From assembly GCA_963678675.1 (NCBI GenBank), contig OY783196.1:18098138-18162137 (forward strand): a stretch of 64,000 nucleotides of DNA, given 5' to 3'. Both the position numbers and the translations under genes were made by a program. Shown here in pieces: positions 46,457 to 58,031 of this stretch (the stretch's first letter is position 1; each line of letters begins with the position of its first letter). The notes under the pieces were generated by a model that was not told the DNA's origin, ran no database searches, and saw nothing but the letters and a program-made list of their open reading frames with translations. This DNA is from Xiphydria camelus (Eukaryota; Arthropoda; Insecta; Hymenoptera; Xiphydriidae).

Positions 46457-48185
46457 CTCGAAGATCATACCGGTTCGGCGAAGAGAGCGGCCGCTCGTGC
46501 GATCGATAGCAGCGCTTCTGATTGCGAAGAGGTGGGGAGAGGGGGGGATGGATATGGGCACCGCACGCTCTTACCCGGTTATCGACTGACGACTCGATAC
46601 GGATAACGGAATCCCCTTCCTTCGTTCACTATACCACTTCGAGGAGAGGAAGAAAGAGGCACTGATCGCGCACTGGTCGATATCTCACAGAGCGGAACAA
46701 TGACGAATAAATGCGATGCACCACTTCACGACACGTCGCATCTAGCGGGTCGACGAGGGTAATCCAACGGGCACGCGCGTTTCACTGATTTCTTTTTCCT
46801 CTGGAAACCCGTGGCACTATCGGAGGAAGAATACCGCTTCTTCCTCTTCCACCTCCTTTCTCCTTCGGTGATCGCGGTTCGCCGCGTCTAGGTGGAGTGG
46901 CGTCCTATCCGCTGTGGACACTCGACGACCGGAGATCTTATCGCGGCAGGGGAAGACGACCTGTACGGATACACTTATCGAAGTGGTTTTGTCGCACGCT
47001 GTTACCTCGTACGGGAATCTTACAGAACTGTGTAGCGCATTCCAGTTGCGCTGGTAAACCCGGCGCCCGAAATCGGTGGACGTTGACCGTCGGCGTCTCC
47101 GCGCACAAAGAACGCGGGCGTACCTCACCCGCGCGAACAATGGTGTCGCAAGACACCGCGCGCAGGGAAACCGCGCCGAGCAATATCCGCCGAGAGCTGC
47201 CGCCCTTTCACTTCGTCTGGCGAGAACGGCCCCGCGCGACCTTTAAAATCCCAAGTTCACTGCCTCCGAAATCTTCGCGCACCGCATACCACCGTCGCAA
47301 GCGAACTTCTCACTACCGTCCATACGAATCTCCGCGACCGCCCCTCGGATTCCGTCGCTTCCCAACGCCGCCTAAATCGATCGGTCGCGTACGAGGCGTC
47401 GTCGTCTTTTCATTCCTCGAGAGTAGCTCAGAGCAGAGCAGGGAGCGTCGGTGAGCAGAGGTTCCACCGTCGTCGTTGAGCGACACGCGCGCCGTATAAC
47501 CCGGAGACAAAAGACCTTGGCTCGATACGAGGGCGTCGCTGTACCACCGAGCACTCGCGTGATCACGGCGCGACCAACGTCGAATTTCGCGAGGGATGAG
47601 TCGCGCGCGAGCCACCGATCGGGATATCGTCCTTGGCGACGAAATTCCCTTTAAATGGGTCAATTAAAAAAATGCGCGTCGCGCCACACCGTATAGATCA
47701 ACCCACGTCGAAGGCCTCTACTCTACTGCGGCACTAAGGGGAACTCGCCCCCCTCCGCGCGCACGTCCGCACGCCCCTTTGCCGCGCGAGAGCAGATTTC
47801 CCCTCCATTCCTACCACGGCACCGGTCCCCAGGCTCCCCACTAAACCCGCTCTCCACTGCGACGACGTCTACCCGTCTCTCGCCTCGCGCCACCTCTTCT
47901 CCTCGTGACCGAAGGCGACCGACCGACCAGCCAACTCAAGCACGACGCTGCAAAAAGTACTCCGAGCGAATGCTCTCGCGTACGTGCACACGTGTACGGG
48001 TTACAGGGCCTGTCGCGTGAATGTGTGCAGCTGTAGCTATACGCGAACGCCGTGGAACAGAACACGCGCGAGCATACAGGGCGAGGCGCTTGAAGCTGAC
48101 ACCCGCGCGACAACGCCCAGGGGGATCGTTCTTCGCTATGCATAAATACAAATGTGTTCTCTCCGAGAATATCCCGCCTATCGAG

Positions 48186-48209
48186 CTCTCTCTCTCTCTC
48201 TCTCTCTCC

Positions 48210-48262
<53 letters not shown>
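48186..48262. repeat. (CT)n microsatellite
   Basis: About 77 bp of CT with two CCC interruptions. Confidence 0.95.
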
Positions 48263-48264
<2 letters not shown>

Positions 48265-49299
48265 GCCTTGAGAAACCCAATCTCGATAAGTAACGCCGAT
48301 CGATTAAACGCGGCAATTTAACGCGACGAATAAATTGCCACAACTATCGATTCGACCTACACCGCACGTATATCCGTCCCGATGAGGCTCGGCAATTGCC
48401 GGATGACTAACGCTTCGTATCGGTTAGTCACTGATGCGAGCGCGTACACAGGTTCACGCGAGCGTGGTACCGTGCAACGTGTGTACGCGGTACGATGGGT
48501 ACCATTTAAAGCGCGCACACGCGCACAGGCTTCGTGGGAACTTCGATAAATCTCGTGCCGGACAGTTCGTTTCGAGGAATACAAGTCAACGACGCGCTTC
48601 CTGTTCGTCCGACGCGCGACCGCCTAGCAACCGTAATTCCTTGACGTTACAGTGGTCGATCTTCTGGGATCCTGGAGAGTGAACTCGCGAGAGCGACGCG
48701 GAGGAAGCCTGCTGGTTTATATAACACGCTCGAAGAGCGGCATAATGCGTTCGAGTGTCTGTCTCCCGCATTCCCGGCAGCTGCGTGCGTGCGTTACGCG
48801 CGAGGGCCGCCTTCGTTTCTTGCGCGCGTGTACGTGAGTCTCTACCGTCGTCGTAAGCGCGCGCGCGCGCGCCCGCACGACGATCCTCATGCAACAGGCG
48901 AACTTTGCACGAACGAGTCGCGTCGGACGTTCAAGGACAGGCCCCGCAAAGTACGAGTGCGCGTCGCACCGACAGTGCTCCGTCTCGCCCGATGGCACAC
49001 GATTCGCGGCGGCGCGTACGTATATGTAAATCGGTACAGAAATTCGATCCGTATAATTTATTCCACGATTAAGAGACGCGACGCGCAGGTATGGTCGGTT
49101 AAACGCCCGGGGAGCTGGAGCAACGTACTGCTCGCTCTATATTTAACGACGTCTCGATCGCGCTATTAAATCTCGTTGAATGGAAGTAACGCGGACGTTT
49201 CGTTCTCGGCCTTGAACGCATCGGGCGCGAATCGATATAATGTTGTTATTACGACCGGACTGTCGGTATTTCTATTAATTCTCGGGGGATTCGCGAATA

Positions 49300-49655
49300 C
49301 GTTAAGCCGTGTCTCCATTGCGTCAAGATTTGCCGATCGACATGGACGTTTGGCAGTTTCAGATATGTACACGGAGAAAAGTAAATTGCATCATTTACAA
49401 AATTCGTGGTAAAATGGGGGACAATACCAATTTATTGTTACGATAACTACAATTTTAATCGAAATTACAGTAAACGCTTGCAACTTCTACGTTTTACTAA
49501 AATTGCAGTTATCGTAACAAGAAATTGGCCTCATCCCAAAATTTACCACAAATTTTTTATCTGTGTATGTGTGCACATACGAGTTGATACATAACTGAAA
49601 CCGCCAAACGATCGTGTCGATCGGCAAGCGCCGACGCAGTGGAGACAGAGCTTTA
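49300..49655. mobile_element. Compound foldback element, about 350 bp
   Basis: Outer arms of about 65 bp pair (GTGTCTCCATTGCGTC and GCCGATCGACATGGACGTTT, mirrored at 49600-49650). Inside them a second pair of arms surrounds 49371-49577: ATTGTTACGATAACTACAAT against ATTGCAGTTATCGTAACAAG, with ends GTACACGGAGAAAA and TTTTTTATCTGTGTATGTG. Two nested foldbacks or one with a second palindromic insert. Non-coding. Confidence 0.7.
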
Positions 49656-51035
49656 CTCGCGCGTGCTTTGGTATAAATATACGTGCTCAGTGGTCTGTGC
49701 TACTTGTGAAAATTCACGAGCCGTGTCACCTTGATTTTACGACCTTCGATGATTACCTTTCCGAGCTACACGCTTCGATTACTCGCGTTGGAACGCTCGA
49801 GCAACGTGTCTCTTTCTCCCTCTCTTTTTCCTCGAAGGAACTTTTTATATTTCACGTATTGCGAGCAAGAGTGCTCCAATTTTCTCTTATATTCCAGAGA
49901 ACCCGAAAAAGAGTTTCTCGAGGGAGAGTGAAATCGGAGTTGCATCGATTTCCGTAGCAGCAGCAAGGAACATATGATATATGGCCTTGAATAGGGGCAG
50001 CACACGTATCCATACGCACGTGTACCTACATGAAAACGCATACACGTGCGCATACAGTGCGCACAGATATGTTGGCAGCAGTTTGCGTGTGTTGCGGAAG
50101 CGCGTATTGATTATATCAGACATCGCAGCCCCTCCATATAAATCTATAAGGGTAGGCCGCCCTCAAAGGAAATGCCAAGTTCCACCCCTCCCGCTTCTGC
50201 CACCGCATCATTGAGTCGATGAAGGGGGAGAGAGAGGGGGGAGGGGGTGAGAGTGCCGAAGGATAGCACGTACCAGAAGTTTACCCCATTTTATCGGATG
50301 GCAAAGAATTCGCTAACGCGTCAGTATTCTCGCTCGCCCCGCTCCTTCTTCTCCTCAGTAAAATTCTATGTAATATAACTGTATTTTCCCGGTAACCTCG
50401 CTCTCATTGGATTTAGTGGCTCGTCTCGCCGTCTTTTGTGTTTTCTTTGTTCAGCGTCCTTCTCGCTAGCGCAGCGGCGAGAAAAGGGGAGGGCGGAGAA
50501 GGTGGGCGACGGAAGAAGGAAGAAGGGTCGTCGCTCGAACTTGCCTCCACGGTGTAGCGTCGGTGAGGTCGTGACACGGACTTGAACACAGTCGCGGGGA
50601 TTCCGAGAGACTCGAAAGTCAGCCATTGTGTCCGATAACTCGCGGCGCCTCGAAGTTTGTCCGCCGGAGGAAGTCGATCCTCGCCCAAGGTCATCCACAC
50701 TATCTTTCGAGAAACTCTTTCTTCCTGTTCCTCGCATTATATAAAATTTTAAAGTATCGCAAACTTTCCTCGGCCGACTTCGCCTTTGGCGAAAACCTTT
50801 TTTTTTTGTTCGCGAATCTCTCCGAAGTTCCGTTACGAACGTCGGATCTATCGCCTCGCGGCGACTCTGATTCCGCCGAACCCACGTTTGACGCATAGCG
50901 ACTGATCGAAATTCTCGGTAACGTCGTTATGTCTACGCATTGCGTAAAAGATGCGTACCTATATCTTATCATATCAGACACGTGGCACATGTTGTACAAA
51001 CATCGATATTAGGAGGAAGCACGTAATGGGGGGGG

Positions 51036-51038
<3 letters not shown>

Positions 51039-51126
<88 letters not shown>
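51039..51126. repeat. (GA)n microsatellite, flanked by G runs
   Basis: About 44 GA units without visible interruption, preceded by a G run (51028-51038) and followed by GGGGGGG. Confidence 0.96.
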
Positions 51127-51132
<6 letters not shown>

Positions 51133-54100
51133 CAAAGAAGAAAAAAAGTAGCGGGGTTAAGGTGGTGGGTGGAGGAGCATGTATACACACGTGTATAAGT
51201 GTTGCCATCATCTCCGAGCAGGAAACACGTACGAGGCAACAAATAGTAATAATAAAACGGGCTCGTTTGCCTGCCTGCCTGTCTGAGACCCATACCAAGC
51301 AACAATACACATGCGCTCTCGCCTACCCTCCGAAGAGTGTGCCGCGCGCGTAGGTGTGTACGCGTATTTTTCTCAGAGAACGCGGGCGCGCGCAGCCGCC
51401 GGTTCGCGAGTGTGCGCGACTAGTCAGCGAGCGCGCGCGCGTGTGAGTATACGCGTTCGTACGTATAGAGACGCGCGGAGCCTCGGCTTGACGCTATAAC
51501 CGCTCGCCGGCAAGTTGTAACGTTCGCGGCGGTACGAGGTCACGTGGTAATGGCGGCCATCTTACAAATAACGATCCATGCATCTGCCCTGCCGCCGTGC
51601 TGTGCGGTGCAACGCGCGATGGTGGTTGGTCGGACGGTCGTGTGGTGCACGGGCGCGCTGAACCCCGCTTACTCACTCACACCCGCTCAGTGACACACGA
51701 TCGAAGCTCTTAAAGAGGGACGGGAGACCTCCTCCTTTGGGTAATACCACGGGGTAGAAATTTGAACGGAAGGAATATTTAAGTTTTCGCGTCCTCTACT
51801 CGTATTTTTACGATGGCGAGATGAAGAGGATTGTCCGTCTACATCGAGTTTTGCATCACTCGATGAACGCAATATCAATCTCATTCGAATGTGTAGGGGA
51901 TGTACGAGGAAATAAACTCGCTAAAATGATTTTCAAAGTATATTTCACATTTGAGGTACCATCGTATCCCATGTTGTCCTGGTCTAGATGCGAGCGCACA
52001 TGCAGCCGTTGCACGGCAAAAAGCGAATAGAAGCGCGGTCGATCGGTACGCGCGGCACAGAGACGGACAATGCGAGAGGAACGCGGCGCGAGAAACACAG
52101 AGACGCACAGACAGATGCTGTGCGAGAGAAAGCGAGAGAAAAAAAACAGCTCGTTAAGGCATGACCTTTAGCGGCGGGAACGTGGGAGGTTATAATACAC
52201 TTAGCGCACGGTTTCGTTTATCGCGTCGACGTTGTGGAGGTTGTGTTGCAGGATGAATGCAGGTCGGCGCGACGGAGTAGGAAGGTTCGGGTAGGGGAAC
52301 GAGACGGGGGGAGAGGAGGGGTCGGAGTCGCGCGGCCAGAGAGGGGACGAAGGCGACGAGGGTGGTGGTGGTGGGACGGGGCGACGGGGCCGAGCGGGAA
52401 TCGAAGAAGAGCGGGAGGGACCGTGGCTGCGGCGGAACGTGGGTGGAAGAGAGACGGAGAGTCGGGGAGGTCAAAGGCCTCGACTTCGCTTCGTACAGCG
52501 CCAATGTGCATGAGTAACCACCGGCTGAGCCACTCTACCACCACCTCCTTCTCTCCTACCATCCGTCAATAATGTATTCCGCATACAACCCGTCGGACGA
52601 GACGCGTACGCTACACGTACACGCCAGACGCTCGCGAGTGACGCGGCTCGTAGCTCGCGCGCGTATGCGGGTACCGACACAAACGCACGCGCACGCTATT
52701 ATACGCTCGTGGACGCATACGATTATTTGCTACGCGTGTATGCGCGCGCGTACGGCTCTACACGTATACAAATACACGGCTCATGGCATTTCGAGGGGCA
52801 GATAATGCGAGCTGTCTCGACCGGACGAGTAAGAATGAAGGCAAGAGTGTTTCGAGGGGGAAGGTCAACGTATCGAGGGGAAGATGAACGATGGTCTCGC
52901 GTGTATGTGTATCGGCTTGTAAATTTCTCTACGCCGATAGTGCGCGCGGATGGAGACGCGTATAACGATGAGGAAGGGTTGTATCGCGCGAAAACGAGGA
53001 ATCATACGACGAATAGCGCCGCGAACATCGCGTTCTCCAGCGATATTCCGCGAGTTCGTTCGAATACGTAATTGGGTCACAATAACGAGCGACATTGTAT
53101 AATATCACACGCGGAATATCAACCTTCCTTCTTCGATATGATACGTACAATTGAAGATCCGTGACAGAGATAATGTGGTACCGCGCCGACGCGATTTGAC
53201 GTAGTCACGCCGCGTGACCCTCATCGGGCAAGCGACCGCGCTTCGACCGCGAATCACGAGTGGAAAAATGCTCGTCAGTTTCCGAGAAGGAGTGAAAGCC
53301 CGTCGGAATGTGCACACGAATACCCGCGCCCACGTTGCCTGTGTGCGGCGCGCCCGGCAAGAACGAGATATTAAATAAGCCGGGAGAGGAGGAAGGATAG
53401 CGGCCGTTTTGACCGCACTTCTCCGCCCGCCCCGCCCCTTGCCGATCACGGAGTGACTCAACTGCTTACGATCCCTCCGCTCTCCGCCTCACCACACTCT
53501 CTGCGCCTCTACGCCGCGCTGCCGCCTCTCACCCCCGGGCCCACTCGCGACAAGCCTCCGACGTCCCGTCCGACACACTACCATAAGTATTTATAGCCGA
53601 TTCATTTATTTCACGGGTTGTTTTTGTTGTTCCGATTTTATAACACGCCGCGACGGGGAGCACTCCGTCGACCTATCCGCTTATCCGTCCAGTGACGCGA
53701 AGCGTTACTTAAGAAAAACCTGTCCCGGTGTCGAATCGCGTGCGGAGGTGTAGCGCGCGCCGGAGCGGCGACAGGAGACGAGGGGAGGGAAAGCGGTATA
53801 CGTGTATGTATATAGACGGGCGAGATGATCGTTGGGCCGATCTCTCTTAATTTATTATCAACGGGCGTTATTGTCATCGCGATCGCGCCGCCGGCGCCGA
53901 TAGAAATATCGCCCGCGGATCGCTTCGGCCGACGCGAAGCCTTGAACGTTATTTCTCCCTTTGTATTCCCTCGTCCGTAATCGTTGAGCAGTTTCGCGTT
54001 GTGACGTTCGAGAAGAGCCGCGAGAGCGTAAATATTTGTTATCGGTCGCCCATCGAGTAGGCGTACGGGAGAAGCGGGAGCGACAAAGTAGCAGTGCCGC

Positions 54101-55918
54101 TGCCGCCGACGACTGAAAATCACGGAGCGCTCCGCGACTCTCGACCTTTCGAGGCGCGCAGTAGCGCGAATCGTCCTTGAAGTCTGATTCGATCTCGCAT
54201 CTTTTCACATGGCCACGTGGCGGTGCCGCGATTGTGACGCGACGAGCGCGTCCCTCGAAAATCTACGTGCGTACGGTACGTACGCGCAACGTTTGGTTAA
54301 TGGCAGATAACCGAGTGACGAAACTGGAGGAACTGTAGCTCGCCTCGAGATAAACATATGTTAATTTTCTCTCTTTGTCACCAGCGGCTATCTGGACAGC
54401 CATACGCGGATAGATAGCCTCGCTCGCTCTTATCGTCAATGCGCGGACGAAGCGAAATTCTCGACTCCTCCGCCGCGTCGTGTCGAATCGCGGCCTTCCG
54501 CTTTGTCGTCGACATCGTTTGCCAATCGCGTAACGATAGCCGCTTTATCGCCAAAGACAAAGCGAATCGCATGCGGACGACAACGAGATCGATGGGATCG
54601 GTCCGTATCGGTGAGCGATGTACGCAACGCGTGATAGATGACGGCGAGATCGCGCGACGCGTCACGCACACCGGAAGCGCTTCCTCTGCTTCCCCTTCTC
54701 GGTGAAAATCCGCACGTTTTCTCCGGTATCCACGAGCGTCGCATGAGATATCGGGCTCCGATAGTCACGCACAACGACGCGTGATCGGCGTGTGAACTTT
54801 CGATCCGCGCGCGCGGCTATCGCGCCGAAGCGAGACCGATATATTTTCACGAAGCGCGGGAGCGCGATCAATGCTATCGAGCGAGCGCGTGGTTGACCTC
54901 TGGCCCGTATCCCGCTACATATAGTCTGTCGGCAAATATTTTCTGACCGCAACGAGGAACACGCTGGTCTGCGCAGCGATAACGATATTGTTCCGCCGCA
55001 CAATAGGGCTGTGTCTATACCCTGTATTACCCTCAGAGCGCGCACTCGGGACGCTGCAGTGGCGCTTGTGCGTAATTATTATTATTGCGGTTTATCGTGT
55101 GTACTGCTGTACGGTGTACGGAGCGCGTGTGAAGCATTCCGAAGTACATAATATCGTCGATAATGGCAGCTGCGCTTCTCCCCGTTCGATAATGAAACGG
55201 AGATAAGGCTCCGCGGAGATATTGCGGATACACGGGAAAAATTCGTTGCAGCGTTAACGATGGGGGAAGCGCGCTTTAAGTACCTGCGCGGTATAGCTCT
55301 TCGTCTCGGTGCGATTGGCGTGCATCGCGCTATACGGGGAACTTTACGAGCGATCAGCTATTTCACGTTTCATCGTCTACGACACTTTCACGGGCGTCTT
55401 TCTTCCCGACCGTCTCGCGTTCTGCCGCCTCTCTTCTGGTATCGACCCGAAGAAGAAACGGGAAGATAAACCCTGCACATTCTCTCATGCCGGCACTACA
55501 CTCTCGCCGAGCTTTCCTCGCCGAATGTCCCGCCGAGGGAAAAGCTCGGCGAGCGCGGCTTCTACACTCTCGCCGAGGTTTCCTCGTCAAATGTCTCGCT
55601 ATCCAGCTATCCTGAGAAATTCGACGCATTTGGAAGGCACTTCGCCGTAAATACGCCGAAAATTTGATGGATAAGCATGCCTCGGAGATGCCAAGCAATT
55701 ACACAGGTTTACAAAAAAAAAACTCCGGACTATTTGACCGGACCATGGTATTCCGAGGTATTTTTGCGTCCTGAATCCGATCCCGAGGTCATCTGAGCCC
55801 CATCACGTCAGAAAAACGACATTTCGAAATAAATAAATAAGGAAATGGGACTGCCCTGAGCAGCATCCAGAGCATGACTCCAAGGTTCTAAGGCCATTAG
55901 GGTCAGTGCTGGGTCGCG

Positions 55919-56338
55919 AAATCGACGACCGGGGGTTGTGCATTTTCGGGGAAAACTTTTGAACTGAAATCGACGACCGGGGGTCGTGCATTTCCGGGGA
56001 AAACTTTTGGACTGAAATCGAGGATCGGGGGTCGTGCATTTCCGGGGAAATCTTGTGGACTGAAATCGACGACCGGGGGTCGTGCATTTTCGGGGAAAAG
56101 TTTTGGACTGAAATCGACGACCGGGGGTCGTGCATTTCCGTGGAAAATTTTTGGACTGAAATCGACTACCGGAGGTCGTGCATTTTTGGGGAAAATTTTT
56201 GGACTGAAATCGACGACCGGGGGTCGTGCATTTTCGGGGCAAATTTTTGGACTGAAATCGACTACCGGAGGTCGTCCATTTTTGAGGAAAATTTTTGGAC
56301 TGAAATCGATGACCGGGGGTCGTGCATTTTCGGGGAAT
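55919..56338. repeat. 48-bp minisatellite, about 8.8 copies
   Basis: Each unit begins AAATCGACGACCGGGGGTCG and ends TTTTTGGACTG or TTTTGGACTG. Copies start every 48 bp from 55919 to 56303 and differ at scattered sites. Because 48 is divisible by 3, long ORFs run through it on both strands (for example units of FSPEMHDPRSSISVQK on the minus strand). These are almost certainly not genes. Confidence 0.93.
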
Positions 56339-56689
56339 GAATTAGGATTTTTCCTTATCGATTGGTATAGGTTTCATCCTACCCAGATTAATTTGCATCT
56401 CATATGCTATAATGACTGGACTACTGGGGAATTTCCGAGGCCCGGCCTGGTTAAGCCAGGTAATCAGGGTTCCCGATCGGTCATTTATTCAATTCGTTAT
56501 TCTCCCCTTTTTAAGCTAATTTAATGTTCTAAGTATAGCGGTATCCATTGAAACAAGTATTGGGGACTCGTCCAGCAATTAATCCCTTCAGGAAAGGTGC
56601 GGGAGTGTAATAGAGTCGAAAATTCGGCCGCCTTGTTATGTGTCCAGGGTTCTTTGACTCGGGCCAAAAACCGACAAGGAATGGAACGC

Positions 56690-56893
56690 TGACGAGGCGA
56701 GTCGAGACACAGCGAGGCGAGGCGAGGTTGCCTTCCACACTCGCCCTCGGCCAGCCTCACCGTGCCTCGGCAAGAGTGTAGTGCCGGCACCAAGAAGTGG
56801 AGCGCTAGCGAGGCGAGGCGAGGCGAGGTTGCCTTCCACACTCTCGCGCTCGGCCAGCCTCGTCGTGCCTCGGCGAGGGTGTAGTGCCGGCAT
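56690..56893. repeat. Imperfect tandem duplication, about 110-130 bp unit
   Basis: Two copies share GAGGCGAGGCGAGGTTGCCT, TCCACACTC, CGGCCAGCCTC and GTGTAGTGCCGGCA in the same order. It forms the right end of the 1.4-kb element. Confidence 0.8.
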
Positions 56894-57531
56894 CAGAGAG
56901 GAGGCACTCGTGCGAGGAACGAAGCGCAGTGAAACGTACCCGGAAATTACGACATTCCAGTGCGATGGACAGTTTGAATTAACGAATGGGAAATGGATAT
57001 TTCTAGTTGCTTTAAAGAAAACGATTTAGAATAGTTTTTCTCGTAAATATATGTATGTAGTGAAATTCATTCTATGTATTTTTTTAAACAAACCCTTCCG
57101 TAATTATTTCTCTATGATAAATACGTTGATATTATGCAAACGCGCAAAATATATGAAAGGATACGCAAGGTGCATTCGTTGCAGCCATAGATATACGTAC
57201 GATATATCTACATATTTATAGCGAAGCAGGCGAGGGTATCCAGAGGGAAAAAGATGGCAGTACTTCGATAATATTGTACGCCGGTCTTCAAGGCCAGCCG
57301 CGTGCCAGCTGAAGTGAAGCTATGAGTATACAATGGGGCCTGTTGGTTGGGCCGAGGTTTGGTTGGGAGCCTTGCGCTGGATAGTTCTGGGACCTCTCGA
57401 GGAGGATTGGCGCGTGATGACGCGACGCATTCCAGGGAACGAGGGAGGGTGGGCGGATTTCACGTGTCTGCTTCTTTTCCAGCCCCCTCGTCGTCCCTCG
57501 TTTCCCGTCCCAGCAGTTCGCGTGACAGTCA

Positions 57532-57532
<1 letters not shown>

Positions 57533-57570
<38 letters not shown>
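57533..57570. repeat. (CT)n microsatellite
   Basis: About 38 bp of CT followed by a C-rich stretch. Confidence 0.93.
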
Positions 57571-57825
57571 CCCCCTCCCTCTCTGTCACTCGCTACCTGC
57601 CACACCACCCCAGATGTCACGAACCGAGTCGAGATCCAGTCTGCTGCAGAAATTCGACGCCAGACGCCCTTTTCCTCCGATTCGCTTCGATAACCCGTGG
57701 ACCCGGAGAATCGGCGGCGCGCGCGAGGCAGACGGCAAAAGAGATGCAGAGACGGGAAAGAAATTGTGGAGAGAATCTCGAGAGTATGAAAAAAAAAGGA
57801 GAGTTTACTCGATACGTTTTACGAC

Positions 57826-58031
57826 ACACTCCTGGCGTCACGGATTCTGTCGCTGGTGACTTTTCAAAATGTAATTTTTAAACTCATCAACCAATGATCA
57901 ATAAATTAGCCAGGGCAAATCCCGCCGTAGCTAAATAATAAGAGCATGAGAATTAATTGTACATTGGCTAGTTCGTTTAAAAATGACATCGTAAAAAATC
58001 GCAAGCAACAGAATCCGTGACGCTGGGAGGT
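57826..58031. mobile_element. Foldback MITE, about 205 bp
   Basis: The left arm GGCGTCACGGATTCTGTCGC is mirrored at the right as GCAACAGAATCCGTGACGCT. Inner segments TTTTTAAACTCATCAACCAATG and CATTGGCTAGTTCGTTTAAA also pair partly. Non-coding. Confidence 0.72.

Larger units (their letters stand above)
55489..56893. mobile_element. 1.4-kb terminal-inverted-repeat element with minisatellite core
   Basis: The left end ATGCCGGCACTACACTCTCG and the right end CGAGGGTGTAGTGCCGGCAT are inverted copies (25 bp, one mismatch). A further internal copy of the right end lies near 56774-56790. The interior contains a 48-bp tandem array (55919-56338) and a GC-rich duplication (56690-56893). No transposase is visible, so it would be non-autonomous. 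Confidence 0.65.

Noticed and set aside
50951..51310. ORFs made of RE or SL dipeptide repeats
   Set aside because: They are translations of the GA microsatellite.
55808..56340. Repeated-protein ORFs on both strands over the 48-bp array
   Set aside because: The ORFs follow from a unit length divisible by three without stops. They lack a start context, splice signals or any resemblance to a known family.
57288..57881. Overlapping ORFs near 57.3-57.9 kb as a gene
   Set aside because: Both strands and two frames are open around a CT repeat, with no recognisable domain or splice structure.
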